DNA of 64,000 nt from Paenibacillus_AA sp045062745 (GCF_045062745.1 NZ_JBJGED010000033.1:1-64000), one strand, 5' to 3'; shown: positions 8,874 to 18,244, numbered from the stretch's first letter. A program made the numbers and translations. Notes: generated from the letters alone by a model not told the origin.

Positions 8874-10757
8874 TTATTGCTTCGAGGCGGCGGCTTGCGC
8901 CATAGCCAACTCGCTGTGCACTTGATAGATTTTGACCGGCAATTCCTTGCCCTTCACCTTGATCTCGCCCATATCTTCAATCTCGAACAAGTGATGGATC
9001 CGCTCGTAGATGTTCTCGCTGATCAAGATTTGGCCCGGCTTCGCATTCGACTCCAAGCGTGCGGTGAGATTGACCGTATCGCCGATCGCGGTGTAGTCGA
9101 GACGCAGTCCCTCCGAACCGATATTGCCCACGACCGCAGGCCCGCAGTTGATGCCAACGCCGAAGCGGACGGTGAAGCCCAGCTTATCCATCAGCTTCTG
9201 CTCCAGCACGGCCGATTGCTTCTTCATCTCCAACGCGGCGCGTACGGCCATCTCGGCGTGGTTGTCGAACTTGATCGGAGCGCCGAAAATCGCCATGACC
9301 CCGTCGCCGATGAATTTGTCGAGCGTCCCGTTGAACTTGAACACCGCCCGCGTACACACGTCGAGGTATTCGTTCAGGAACGTGATCACTTGCTCCGGCT
9401 CCAGCTTCTCCGACAGCGTAGTAAAGCCGCGAATATCTACGAAGATGAGCGAGATGTCCATCCGCTCTCCGCCAAGCTTGACCTCTTCGCCGGATTGCAG
9501 CATTTGATCGACGACCGTCTTCGGCACGAACCGTCCGAAGATCCCGGTCACCCGGCTCCGTTCCTGCCGTTCGGCCAAGTAATGACTGATGATGGACCAC
9601 ACATACATGAGAATGATGGTCAAGAGCGGATAGAAGATGGGGATGAAAATGTGAAATCCCTCGTTGCATATGATGAACGCCGCGATATAGGCGACGAGGG
9701 TACCTGCGAATACGAAGATCGCGGGCCGGCCCTTGAAGCGTTGGAACAAATAGAGCGTCAGGAGCACGAGACCCAGCATAATCGCAATGCCGGCTGGCTC
9801 GCTTAATTCATTCCAGAATTTGTCCTCTAGGACGGACTGCAGCATGTTCGCGTGAATCTCGACCCCGAACATCTTGATAGAGGCGCTCATCGGAGTCAAA
9901 TATTCGTCCTGCAGCCCTGTCGTGAACGGACCGATCAGGATAATATCGTTCTCGAACATTCGAACGTCGATCTTGTCATTCAGCACATCGCTGAACGAAT
10001 ATGTATCATAGCCGGTCTTCAAATCCTTCTCTTGCCGGGGTTTCGTGAAGTATTGCGTAAGTACTTGATTGCGCTCGTTGGTCGGGATCACCTTGTCGCC
10101 CCGGAGCCATTGCTGCTTGGCCGGGTCCCACTTGACTTGCTCGTTCGGGGGCAGCGTCAGATTGGCGAGCTTCACGCTGAATGCTTCGACCATGCCGCCG
10201 TTCTTCTCTGGGATGCCTACGATCAGGCGTCTCACACGGTCATCTCTGTCTTGGAATACATTGATGTGGGCGGTTTGACTCTTCGGAGCATTAATTGCGC
10301 TGGTGGGGAATTCGATCCGTTCGTATTCCAGCAGTCCGGCCGCCTTCTGTTGAGGGGGGAACATGAAGTTGACGGGCAGGATCACATTCTTGTACTTCGC
10401 CATAATCTCGGCGAGCGCTTGATCGTTCTTCGGGTCCTTGCTCGGCTCCGGGAACAACACGTCGACGCCGATCGCGGCGACCTTGCCGGTGGTCTCCAGC
10501 TTCTCGATCAGCTTGGCATAAATCGAGCGATCCCACGGATATTGGCCGATCGCCTCGAGCGATTTGGAATCGATCTTGATGATTTTGATCTGGGTATCCG
10601 GCTCCCGCTGCTCGGCTACCTTCCCGCTAAGGGCGTCCCTTAACGGATTTTCGACAAAATAAAACGAACCACCAGTCCCAGTGGTATATGAAAATACGGA
10701 CAAAATGGCAATGACAATAGCCGCTATGACCGAAGATTTCCAGTTCTTCTTGCCCAT
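8874..10757 (-). CDS. CHASE2-domain adenylate cyclase
   Basis: 627 aa membrane cyclase making cAMP from ATP. One N-terminal helix (~8-27), an extracytoplasmic CHASE2 sensor (~33-320, with DVLFPEPS), three helices (~325-395), then a class III cyclase domain (~430-600). Metal-binding Asp sit in VDIRGFT (~441) and IGDGV (~485). Lys ~481 and Asp ~554 are the purine-selecting pair of adenylate rather than guanylate cyclases. Asn ~563 and Arg ~567 of the transition-state site are present, so the enzyme looks active. AGGGAGG lies 6 nt before the ATG. It is first in an apparent operon with the FecR gene 41 nt downstream, an arrangement that suggests the secreted proteins feed the sensor. Confidence 0.93.
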   Translation of the reverse strand: MGKKNWKSSVIAAIVIAILSVFSYTTGTGGSFYFVENPLRDALSGKVAEQREPDTQIKIIKIDSKSLEAIGQYPWDRSIYAKLIEKLETTGKVAAIGVDVLFPEPSKDPKNDQALAEIMAKYKNVILPVNFMFPPQQKAAGLLEYERIEFPTSAINAPKSQTAHINVFQDRDDRVRRLIVGIPEKNGGMVEAFSVKLANLTLPPNEQVKWDPAKQQWLRGDKVIPTNERNQVLTQYFTKPRQEKDLKTGYDTYSFSDVLNDKIDVRMFENDIILIGPFTTGLQDEYLTPMSASIKMFGVEIHANMLQSVLEDKFWNELSEPAGIAIMLGLVLLTLYLFQRFKGRPAIFVFAGTLVAYIAAFIICNEGFHIFIPIFYPLLTIILMYVWSIISHYLAERQERSRVTGIFGRFVPKTVVDQMLQSGEEVKLGGERMDISLIFVDIRGFTTLSEKLEPEQVITFLNEYLDVCTRAVFKFNGTLDKFIGDGVMAIFGAPIKFDNHAEMAVRAALEMKKQSAVLEQKLMDKLGFTVRFGVGINCGPAVVGNIGSEGLRLDYTAIGDTVNLTARLESNAKPGQILISENIYERIHHLFEIEDMGEIKVKGKELPVKIYQVHSELAMAQAAASKQ

Positions 10758-10840
10758 TTTTCGCCTCCCTGTCGCATCCTAAACTTTATTTTATAGGGCT
10801 TGCCGGAATATGGCAATCATAGATTGTGTGATTTTTGACA

Positions 10841-10874
10841 CAAAAAAACCCGACTCCGGTTTCCAGAGTCAGGT
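10841..10874 (-). terminator. Intrinsic terminator after fer
   Basis: Minus-strand stem ACCTGACTC/GAGTCGGGT followed by seven T, 20 nt downstream of the ferredoxin stop. Confidence 0.9.
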
Positions 10875-10894
10875 GTTCTTCCCTAGCGGGTGTA

Positions 10895-11131
10895 TTATTT
10901 ATTGAAAGGCGCGTCGCCAACCTTGATGGAGTCGGTAGGGCAACCGTCCGAAGCGTCTTGAAGGTCGTCGTACAGGTCTTCAGGAATTTCCGTGTTCCCG
11001 TGGTTGTCGTCTCCGTCAAAAATCACCTCAGCCAAACCTTCATCATCATAGTCATAAATGTCGGGGGCAGTTGCACCGCATGCGCCGCAGGCAATGCATG
11101 TATCTTTTTCTACCCAGGTGTATTTTGCCAT
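10895..11131 (-). CDS. fer: Ferredoxin, single 4Fe-4S cluster
   Basis: 78 aa from the ATG at 11131, chosen because AGGAGG lies 9 nt upstream; a start further out would add six unlikely residues. Cysteines in CIACGACG and a distant CPTDSIKV form the 4Fe-4S site of the Bacillus Fer family, and the remainder is acidic as expected for an electron carrier. In B. subtilis this protein donates electrons to cytochrome P450s and desaturases. It stands alone between its own leader and a terminator, and is probably monocistronic. Confidence 0.95.
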   Translation of the reverse strand: MAKYTWVEKDTCIACGACGATAPDIYDYDDEGLAEVIFDGDDNHGNTEIPEDLYDDLQDASDGCPTDSIKVGDAPFNK

Positions 11132-11251
11132 TGTGGTTTTCCTCCTCAAATTTAGCCTCAGTATAGAATATAATACAAAACTATAGAAAGTTCAAACACT
11201 TTAGCAACTCGCGCCGCCTGTCCCCACTAGCTTATGAGAATTTCAGCCAGG

Positions 11252-11830
11252 TTATTCCAGCCTCCCGTCTAAGGGCGGTACAACGGCGGCGAGAACGAAT
11301 CGAGCAACCTCGTCCGGATCGTTCACGTTCAAGGCCCGAATATGCGCAGGGATCCTGTACCTCACCGCTTCACTGCAAGCGACGGCGAGCAGTCCCGGCC
11401 CGAGCTCATCTAGCACGGCCAAGTCTTCCTCAAGGCGGGCTACGGCGATCTTGGGATGATCGCTCCCCTTGAACCCCTCCACAACCAGCAAATCGTATGG
11501 CTCGTCCTCCGCCTCCATCCGCTTCACCCAATCTTCCAGGGTGGGGGCGGATTTCCGATAGTAGATTACGAGGCCTCCTGCCGTGATCACGGTCACGGAC
11601 GCTGCACCCGCTGCACGGTAGGCACACGAATCGGTTCCTTCCGCTTCCTTATAATGACCGTGTCCGTCGTGCTTGGCCACCGCCACCCGGAGCCCCTTCC
11701 GCTCCAACCGGGCGACCACCTCCGTCGCCAGTGTCGTCTTGCCGCTTCCCGAATAGCCGGCGAAGCCTATGATCGGCGGGTTCCTCCGTGATCCTCGTGA
11801 TCCTCTTGATCCGCGGTTCTGCTCACTCAT
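11252..11830 (-). CDS. mobB: Molybdopterin-guanine dinucleotide biosynthesis protein MobB
   Basis: P-loop GTPase-like adaptor of Mo-cofactor maturation. Walker A is GYSGSGKTT near residue 28, followed by VAVAKHDGHGHYKEAEGTDS, typical of MobB. The start is the ATG at 11830, 6 nt after GGGAGGAGG; it overlaps the dinB stop by 8 nt, so translation is probably coupled. The N-terminus contains an RGSRGSRGSR stretch coded by 9-bp repeats, an odd basic insert before the P-loop. No other molybdenum gene is in the window. Confidence 0.93.
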   Translation of the reverse strand: MSEQNRGSRGSRGSRRNPPIIGFAGYSGSGKTTLATEVVARLERKGLRVAVAKHDGHGHYKEAEGTDSCAYRAAGAASVTVITAGGLVIYYRKSAPTLEDWVKRMEAEDEPYDLLVVEGFKGSDHPKIAVARLEEDLAVLDELGPGLLAVACSEAVRYRIPAHIRALNVNDPDEVARFVLAAVVPPLDGRLE

Positions 11831-13124
11831 CGCCATCCTCCTCCCGCGGCAGCCGCAAATGATCCATCTGCAGCGAGGTTCCCCGCACTTTGTGGTTGCG
11901 AATTAATGTAGAAGGATCATCCCCGAGCATACCGGCCGTCAGAATGGCGCTCTCCCCATACTTGTCGCGGATCCGGTCCATCGCTTGATTGAGCTGCTCC
12001 TTGCGGGGCTGGGACTCGTAGTCGAACAGATCCAGCTGGATGACCGCCGTTTCCTTCGGCTGCAGGCTCTGAAGCGTTATGCCGAGCAGCCGTACCGGGC
12101 TGCCGGGCTTCCAATGCTTCCGGAATAACGCGCAGGCTGTCTTATGAATGTCGTCCGCGTTCTCCGTCGGATTGGACAGCGTCAGCGAGCGGGTAATCGT
12201 CTTCATGGACGGGTCGCGGATCGTGATCTGGACCGTACTCGACACCATATGCTGCCGCCTGAGCCGCCGGGCCACTTGATCGGCCACGTTCAGGAACACC
12301 CGCGACACGTCCGGGAACTCCGTTACGTTATGCGGCAGCGTCGTCGTGTGGCCGATCGATTTGCTCGGCTCGCGGTCCTCGAGCACCGGCGAATCGTCAT
12401 TACCGTTCGCCGCCTGCTTCAGCCAAGCTCCCTGAACGCCGAACTCGCGGACGAGGAATGCTTCCTCCGCCGCGGCCAGCTCCCCGATCGTGCGGATATT
12501 CAGCTTGGCCAGCTTCTCCCCGGTCCGGCTCCCGATGCCGTACATGTACGCGCACGGCTTGTCCCACAGCAGCCGGGGCACATCCCGCTTGCGCAGCACG
12601 GTCAAGCCGTTCGGCTTCTTCATGTCGGACGCCATCTTGGCGAGCAGTTTATTGGGCGCGATGCCGATCGAGCAGGGCAGATGCAGCTCATCGCGAATGC
12701 GCGTCTGGATCTGGGACGCAATCTCGAGCGGCGAGCCGAATTGACCCGATCCGGTAATGTCCACGAAGCATTCGTCGATCGACATCGCCTGCATGAGCGG
12801 CGAATACGAATAAGCGATCTGCATGAACCGTCTCGAGAATTGTCGGTACAAGTCGAAATTCGGCTGCAGCAAGATGAGCTCCGGGATGAGCTGAAGCGCC
12901 TGTCGCACCTGCATCCCAGTCCTAACCCCTCGCCCCCTGGCGGCATAAGAACACGTGACGATGATCCCCTTGCGCAGCTCGACGCTGCCGGCTACGGCAA
13001 TCGGCTTATCCTTATACAGCTCCGGCTCGACCGCCTCATGGACGGAGCAATAGAACGCGTTCATATCGATATGGAGAATGACGCGGCCATTCTTCGGATA
13101 ATGTTCGCTTCGTGAATTGTTCAT
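11823..13124 (-). CDS. dinB: Y-family DNA polymerase IV
   Basis: 433 aa translesion polymerase. The catalytic acidic residues are Asp20 (HIDMNAFY) and Asp117-Glu118 (SIDECFVDITG). Helix-hairpin-helix (GIGSRTGEKLAKLNI) and little-finger regions follow. The short steric-gate region and DinB-like spacing favour Pol IV over UvrX or UmuC types. It is the first gene of a two-gene unit with mobB, divergent from cimA. No LexA box was identified with confidence in the short upstream region. Confidence 0.94.
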   Translation of the reverse strand: MNNSRSEHYPKNGRVILHIDMNAFYCSVHEAVEPELYKDKPIAVAGSVELRKGIIVTCSYAARGRGVRTGMQVRQALQLIPELILLQPNFDLYRQFSRRFMQIAYSYSPLMQAMSIDECFVDITGSGQFGSPLEIASQIQTRIRDELHLPCSIGIAPNKLLAKMASDMKKPNGLTVLRKRDVPRLLWDKPCAYMYGIGSRTGEKLAKLNIRTIGELAAAEEAFLVREFGVQGAWLKQAANGNDDSPVLEDREPSKSIGHTTTLPHNVTEFPDVSRVFLNVADQVARRLRRQHMVSSTVQITIRDPSMKTITRSLTLSNPTENADDIHKTACALFRKHWKPGSPVRLLGITLQSLQPKETAVIQLDLFDYESQPRKEQLNQAMDRIRDKYGESAILTAGMLGDDPSTLIRNHKVRGTSLQMDHLRLPREEDGDE

Positions 13125-13218
13125 ACTCTCAGCTTACCGCTCCGTTTCTGACAGGTCAAGGACGCTAGCGCCCAGCGTGGAAGCAGGCCGGAAGCCTCAT
13201 GCGGCGATGAAAATCATG

Positions 13219-13247
13219 TCAACAAATCGAGTAAAAAATGTTATAAT
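13219..13247 (+). promoter_or_regulatory. Likely sigma-A promoter of cimA
   Basis: TCAACA, a 17-bp spacer, then a perfect TATAAT at 13242-13247. The start codon is 28 bp past the -10, so the leader is very short and leaves no room for a T-box or leucine leader. Confidence 0.7.
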
Positions 13248-13275
13248 CAATGGATGAACAGAAGGAGGAAGTCCC

Positions 13276-14892
13276 ATGTCCAGTCAAGTTAGCATATTCG
13301 ACACCACCCTGCGGGACGGAACGCAAGGGGAAGGCATCAGTCTATCCGTGGAAGACAAGCTCAAAATCGCCCAGAAGCTCGACCAGTTGGGCGTTCATTA
13401 TATTGAAGGCGGATGGCCGGGCAGCAACAGCAAGGACATCGAGTTTTTCCGGCGGGCCAAGGAACTGAAGCTGACGCAAGCCAAAATCTCCGCTTTCGGC
13501 AGCACACGCCGTAAGGACACGCGAGCGGAGGCCGACCCGAACCTGAACCGCCTCGTCGAAGCCGGGGTACCCGTAGCCTCCATTTTCGGCAAATCGTGGG
13601 ACTTCCACGTCCATACCGCCATCCAGACGACGTTGGAAGAGAACCTGGCCATGATCTTCGACTCCGTTCAATACTTGAAGAGCAAAGGGATGGAAGTGAT
13701 CTATCTCGGCGAGCATTTCTTCGACGGGTACAAGAACAATCCGGAGTACGCGCTGCAGACGATCCGCCACGCGGAAGCGGCGGGTGCCGACTGGATCGTG
13801 CTGTGCGACACGAACGGCGGCTCGCTGCCCGGCGAAGTCTCCGACATCGTAGCGACGGTATGCCGGACCGTGAAGGCACCGGTCGGCATCCACGCCCACA
13901 ATGACTGCGAGCTCGGTGTAGCGAACAGCCTCGCCGCTGTTCAAGCGGGAGCCCGGCAAGTGCAGGGCACGCTGAACGGCTTGGGCGAGCGCTGCGGCAA
14001 CGCCAATCTGTGCTCGGTCATCCCGAATCTTCAGCTGAAGCTGAATTACCGCTGCATCTCTGACGAGCAGCTGCAGCAGCTGACCCCGGTCGCGCGGTAC
14101 GTAAGCGAGATCGCGAACGTCGTCATGCCGGTCAACCAACCGTTCGTGGGCGCGGCCGCTTTCGCCCACAAAGGCGGCATCCACGTGTCCGCGATCATGA
14201 AGCATCCGAAGACTTATGAGCACATTACGCCCGAGCTGGTCGGCAACAAACAGCGGGTGCTCGTGTCGGAGCTCGCCGGCCAAAGCAATCTGATGGTGAA
14301 GGCGCAGGAGCTGAACCTCGACCTGAGCAAGCAGCATACGCAGACGCGCGACATCATCGAGAAAATCAAGGAGCTCGAGCACCAGGGCTATTCGTTCGAA
14401 GGGGCGGACGCTTCGCTGGAGCTGCTGCTGCGCCGCGCGTTCCAGGACATCGAAGAAGCGTTCACCGTCGAGTCGTTCAAGCTCCTGGTCGAGAAGTCGG
14501 TCGGCAACGCGGTCGCTTCGGAAGCGATCGTGAAGCTGAAGGTGCACGGCGAGACCGTCTACACCGTCGCCGAGGGCAACGGTCCGGTCAATGCGCTCGA
14601 CAATGCGCTGCGCAAAGCGCTCGTGCAATTTTACCCGGATATCAAGCAAATGCATTTGACCGACTACAAGGTTCGCGTGCTGGATGAGAAAGACGCTACC
14701 GCGGCCAAGGTGCGGGTGTTGATCGAGACGACCGACTTCCAGAACACATGGAGCACCGTCGGGGTGTCCGAGAACGTAGTCGAAGCGAGCTGGGAGGCCT
14801 TAGTCGACAGTATTCATTATGCGCTGATCGGTAAAATGCATGTGGAGACGGACGCCAAGCAAGAGCCGCAGCTCGGTATCGTGAACCACTAA
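13276..14892 (+). CDS. cimA: (R)-citramalate synthase
   Basis: 538 aa. Condenses pyruvate and acetyl-CoA to citramalate, the threonine-independent route to 2-oxobutyrate for isoleucine. The HMGL-like TIM barrel opens with FDTTLRDGTQGEG and contains the metal-binding HAHNDCELG near residue 209; a C-terminal regulatory domain (~400-530) completes the LeuA-like architecture. The early GTQGEG and long C-terminus fit the CimA (TIGR00977-type) branch rather than LeuA or NifV. AGAAGGAGG precedes the ATG by 8 nt. Monocistronic, ending at a bidirectional terminator. Confidence 0.93.
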   Translation: MSSQVSIFDTTLRDGTQGEGISLSVEDKLKIAQKLDQLGVHYIEGGWPGSNSKDIEFFRRAKELKLTQAKISAFGSTRRKDTRAEADPNLNRLVEAGVPVASIFGKSWDFHVHTAIQTTLEENLAMIFDSVQYLKSKGMEVIYLGEHFFDGYKNNPEYALQTIRHAEAAGADWIVLCDTNGGSLPGEVSDIVATVCRTVKAPVGIHAHNDCELGVANSLAAVQAGARQVQGTLNGLGERCGNANLCSVIPNLQLKLNYRCISDEQLQQLTPVARYVSEIANVVMPVNQPFVGAAAFAHKGGIHVSAIMKHPKTYEHITPELVGNKQRVLVSELAGQSNLMVKAQELNLDLSKQHTQTRDIIEKIKELEHQGYSFEGADASLELLLRRAFQDIEEAFTVESFKLLVEKSVGNAVASEAIVKLKVHGETVYTVAEGNGPVNALDNALRKALVQFYPDIKQMHLTDYKVRVLDEKDATAAKVRVLIETTDFQNTWSTVGVSENVVEASWEALVDSIHYALIGKMHVETDAKQEPQLGIVNH

Positions 14893-14907
14893 ATAGTCCC
14901 GGCAACT

Positions 14908-14962
14908 AAAAGAACCATCGACTTGGTACCTCGTAACGGTACCCGTCGATGGTTCTTTTTTC
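14908..14962. terminator. Bidirectional terminator between cimA and the TlpA-like gene
   Basis: Long stem AGAACCATCGAC/GTCGATGGTTCT with an inner GGTACC pair and T-runs on both strands; it serves the two convergent genes. Confidence 0.9.
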
Positions 14963-15516
14963 TATTTCTCCGCGTTTTTCTTCTGAATCAAATCCTTGAT
15001 CCGCTTCTCCAATTCATCCGGATTGAGCAGGTTGAACACATCGGTAATGACCCCGTTCGAATTCACGAGGAACGTGGTCGGCAAGCCTTTGATCCGGTAT
15101 ATATCCGCCGCGGTCCCATCGGAATCGAGCAGCACGGGGAAGTCGAACTGATGAAACTTCACGAACGACTTGACGTTGTCCATCCGGTCCTGCTGCGTCA
15201 CATTGATCGCGTAGACGTCCAAGTCCGCTTTATATTTGTCGGCCAGCCGCTTGATGTCGGGCGCCTCCACTTCGCATGGCCCGCACCAGGACGCCCAGAA
15301 GTTGACCAGCAGCACCTTATCCCGCGCCCCGCCCACCTCGTAGGACGATCCGTCCAGTCCGGTCAGCGAGAGGGTCGGCGCCAAATAATTCGGCTTTGGG
15401 GCGGTATCGGTCGGCAGCGCCGTTTCGCGATCGGCCGCGGCCCAATTTTGATACACCGCTATCCCGGCCAAGAGGACCACCAGTGCTAAAATAACCGCGT
15501 TTTTACGATTCCACAT
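14962..15516 (-). CDS. TlpA/ResA-like membrane-anchored thioredoxin
   Basis: 184 aa from the ATG at 15516 (AAGGATG upstream); a longer reading frame exists but adds an unlikely basic leader. One N-terminal helix (VILALVVLLAGIAVY) anchors the protein, with the thioredoxin fold outside. The redox site is WCGPCE, with the AhpC/TSA-type Glu characteristic of ResA, and the cis-Pro lies in GLPTTF. Expected to reduce disulfides in extracytoplasmic proteins such as apocytochrome c. No ResBC genes are adjacent. Confidence 0.9.
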   Translation of the reverse strand: MWNRKNAVILALVVLLAGIAVYQNWAAADRETALPTDTAPKPNYLAPTLSLTGLDGSSYEVGGARDKVLLVNFWASWCGPCEVEAPDIKRLADKYKADLDVYAINVTQQDRMDNVKSFVKFHQFDFPVLLDSDGTAADIYRIKGLPTTFLVNSNGVITDVFNLLNPDELEKRIKDLIQKKNAEK

Positions 15517-15710
15517 GCTTCGTTCATCCTTTACGCCATGGCTAAGTTGTCTGGGCTTCGCAGAGCGCCGTAGGCCCAAGTTACGGTCATGTAAGTTTAA
15601 GGGGTTTCTTTAAGTATGCCCGGTTTTCCTTCATTTTAGCACGCTCTTCCCTGCATGACCAACTTCTCCGGGGGAGAACCTAAAGTCAACTTACGCCCAG
15701 GAGGATCGAG

Positions 15711-17021
15711 ATGGGAGCGACTACCAAATCAAGAAAGCTGAGGATCACGTTCGAAAGCGACATTAATGCGGACTTCGAAGCCGAGTCCGAGTCTGAGCAG
15801 TCAGGGAAGAAAGGCCAATCCGGCAAGCGTAAAGGCCAATGGCTGGAATTTATGGCGATCGCCACCATTCCGCTCGTGCTCGTATTGGGCAATTCGATGC
15901 TCGTCCCGATCTTGCCCGACATGCAGCAGGAGATGAGCATTTCCAGATTCCAAAGCAGCCTAGTCATTACCTTGTTCTCGTTCGCCGCGGGCGTGTTCAT
16001 TCCGGTAATCGGGTATTTGTCGGATAAGTTCACGCGCAAAGCCATCATCATCCCTTCCCTCATTATATACGGCGCGGCAGGCATCCTGGCCGGCTTCGGG
16101 GCGGTGTGGAAATCGTACACGATTCTCATTATTGCCCGGGCAATTCAAGGCATGGCCGCAGCCGGCACGGCTCCCGTCGCCATGGCGCTCGTAGGGGATT
16201 TATACAATGGGGCCACAGAGAGCAAGGCGCTCGGACTGACCGAAGCGTCGAATGGAACGGGAAAAGTAGTTAGTCCGATTCTCGGCTCTTTGCTCGCCTT
16301 AATTGTCTGGTATGCGGCGTTTTTCGCTTTTCCCGTGTTCTGCGCCCTCTCCCTGGTCGCCGTCATTTGGTTGATCAAGGAACCGGAGAAGAAAAAAGAA
16401 GCTCCGATGCTGAAGGCGTACTTGAAATCGATCATGGACATCTTAAAGCAAAAAGGACGTTGGCTGATCACGTCCTTCTTCGCGGGCTCCCTTGGTTTGT
16501 TCATTTTGTTCGGCGTATTGTTTTATTTATCGAATATTCTGGAAAAAGCTCCTTACAACATCGACGGAGTGAAAAAAGGGTTTGTACTTGCTATTCCGCT
16601 GCTAGGCATGGTAGTCACCTCTTATACGACCGGGGCCGTCATCAAAAAAAACGGAGTGTTGATCCGATGGCTCATGCTGATCGGACTAATCCTAATGGTG
16701 GTGGCTCTGGCGTCCACGATTTTCTTTTTCCAAAAGCTGTACCTGTTCATCGGCCTGCTCACGATAAGCAGCATCGGCACGGGGCTTCTCCTGCCGTGCC
16801 TAAACACTTTGATCACCGGTGCGGTCGAAAAGGAGCAGCGCGGCATGATCACTTCCTTGTACAACTGCTTGCGGTTCTTGGGCGTAGCGGTCGGCCCTCC
16901 GCTCTTCGGATGGATGATGGAGAAGTCCGACCGGATCGTATTCATCTCCGTCTCGGCGCTGTCGCTCGTTACGCTCGGCCTCGTGTTCTTCCTGATTAAG
17001 CCGGATCGCCAGGTGAATTAA
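15711..17021 (+). CDS. MFS drug/metabolite exporter
   Basis: 436 aa with about 12 membrane helices. The N-terminal ~45 residues are an unusual charged cytosolic extension (ESESEQSGKKGQSGKRKGQ). The first helices carry the MFS motif A-like loop GYLSDKFTRK and motif C-like region. It resembles TetA(L)/Bmr-type proton antiporters; the substrate cannot be read from sequence. AGGAGG precedes the start. Confidence 0.85.
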   Translation: MGATTKSRKLRITFESDINADFEAESESEQSGKKGQSGKRKGQWLEFMAIATIPLVLVLGNSMLVPILPDMQQEMSISRFQSSLVITLFSFAAGVFIPVIGYLSDKFTRKAIIIPSLIIYGAAGILAGFGAVWKSYTILIIARAIQGMAAAGTAPVAMALVGDLYNGATESKALGLTEASNGTGKVVSPILGSLLALIVWYAAFFAFPVFCALSLVAVIWLIKEPEKKKEAPMLKAYLKSIMDILKQKGRWLITSFFAGSLGLFILFGVLFYLSNILEKAPYNIDGVKKGFVLAIPLLGMVVTSYTTGAVIKKNGVLIRWLMLIGLILMVVALASTIFFFQKLYLFIGLLTISSIGTGLLLPCLNTLITGAVEKEQRGMITSLYNCLRFLGVAVGPPLFGWMMEKSDRIVFISVSALSLVTLGLVFFLIKPDRQVN

Positions 17022-17079
17022 TCCGAACGCTGCGCTATTATATAGGAAGAAATACAGTTAGCGAGGCGGGGATCCAAAA

Positions 17080-17553
17080 GTGATCGCAATCGATCCGAAT
17101 ACGGCGGCAGCTCTGTGGAGGTATTGCACCTCCCGGCAGCCGGAGGAAGCATGCGGGGCCTTGATCGGGGTTGAGCGAAAAGGGGAATTCATCGTTACTG
17201 GATTTTTTCCGATCGCGAACCGCTCTCCGCAACCGACCGCGAGCTTTCAGTTCGATGCCTCCGAATGGGCCGAGTTATACATGCGATACCGTGTCGTCCC
17301 CGGCGATCCAACCGAAGATAAACAGAGTACCGGGTTGATCGGGACTTTCCACTCGCATCCTGCGGGTCCGGCTGCTCCTTCTGCCGCAGACCTGGAATCG
17401 GCATCCATTATCCGCACCGAGCTCCCCGTGCATCTCATTCTTGCTCTACAGACACGCGACTGGTTCGCGTACCGTCTAACCAAAAACCATTCGTCCGCTC
17501 TGGGCGGCGAATGGTTCATTGGCTTAAATATTCGTATAAGTCCCCCAGCGTAA
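17080..17553 (+). CDS. JAB/MPN-type metalloprotease (JAMM motif)
   Basis: 157 aa starting at GTG. The JAMM zinc site is complete: Glu in EEACGALIG, then FHSHPAGPAAPSAADLES supplying His-x-His-x10-Asp. Prokaryotic JAMM proteins cleave isopeptide or peptide bonds, for example in sulfur-carrier or siderophore pathways; no ubiquitin-like partner lies nearby. Its last 38 bp overlap the convergent exonuclease gene. Confidence 0.87.
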   Translation: MIAIDPNTAAALWRYCTSRQPEEACGALIGVERKGEFIVTGFFPIANRSPQPTASFQFDASEWAELYMRYRVVPGDPTEDKQSTGLIGTFHSHPAGPAAPSAADLESASIIRTELPVHLILALQTRDWFAYRLTKNHSSALGGEWFIGLNIRISPPA

Positions 17554-18244
17554 GCACCTCCCGCTCGATCACTTCCCGCAACAGCTTCCCCCAAAGCTTC
17601 GCGGTCATCACCGAGTCATGCAGGGCGTGGTGCCGGCTGGTCGTTTCGATCTCATAGCTCTCGAGCAAGGCATCCAGACTGTAGCTGCTCCGTTTCGGAT
17701 GCATGCGCTTCGCAATAATCATACAATCGAGCAGGCGGTGGGACAAGTTCACCTTCGACGTCTTCCACAACGCGGAATTGAGAAAATGCTTGTCATGGCC
17801 GCTCCCGTGCACGACCAAGACCCGATGCTGTACAAACTCCAAAAATTGCCTCAAGACGGTAATCAACTCCGGCGCTTTCGACGCCTCTTCCATCGTAATT
17901 CCGGTCAACAGCTCGACTTCCTCTGGAATTTTCCGTTTCGTCTGGGTCAAGCTGTAGAACTGCTCGTCTTGCATCGTTTCGCCGCTGACGGAGACGGCCC
18001 CTATCGAGATAATCTCATCCCCGTTGTACGGCGAGAAGCCTGTCGTCTCCAAGTCGAAGACGACCGCCTCCAAGCTGTCCAATCGAACCTCGTACAAGCT
18101 GTTCTTACGTTGCTCCTTCATGAAAGAACGGATAAAAGCCATATGCTGGGCGTTCTGCGCGTCGAACATCGATGCCACGGCGGGCGTAATCCCGCCTTTC
18201 TTGTACAGGTGCCACATGCGCCCGACGGCGGACATGTCTTTCAT
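17516..18244 (-). CDS. DEDDh 3'-5' exonuclease (DNA Pol III epsilon-like)
   Basis: 242 aa. Exo I is VFDLETTGF, Exo II lies in the HGSGHDKHFL region, and Exo III is HHALHDSVMTAKLW, giving the full DEDDh set. An N-terminal ~65-residue extension precedes the domain. The start overlaps the stop of the DUF294 gene by 4 nt (ATGA), so the two are cotranscribed and probably cofunctional; this pairing recurs in other bacteria. A proofreading, repair or nucleotide-signalling role is possible. Confidence 0.9.
   Translation of the reverse strand: MKDMSAVGRMWHLYKKGGITPAVASMFDAQNAQHMAFIRSFMKEQRKNSLYEVRLDSLEAVVFDLETTGFSPYNGDEIISIGAVSVSGETMQDEQFYSLTQTKRKIPEEVELLTGITMEEASKAPELITVLRQFLEFVQHRVLVVHGSGHDKHFLNSALWKTSKVNLSHRLLDCMIIAKRMHPKRSSYSLDALLESYEIETTSRHHALHDSVMTAKLWGKLLREVIEREVLTLGDLYEYLSQ

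Noticed and set aside
8068..9806. Long plus-strand frames over FecR2 and the cyclase
   Set aside because: Antisense shadows of recognised genes.
13125..13275. T-box or leucine leader in front of cimA
   Set aside because: The promoter -10 ends 28 bp before the ATG, so there is no room for such a leader.
13342..14655. 437-aa minus-strand frame across cimA
   Set aside because: Antisense shadow of cimA in GC-rich sequence; cimA has full motifs and RBS.
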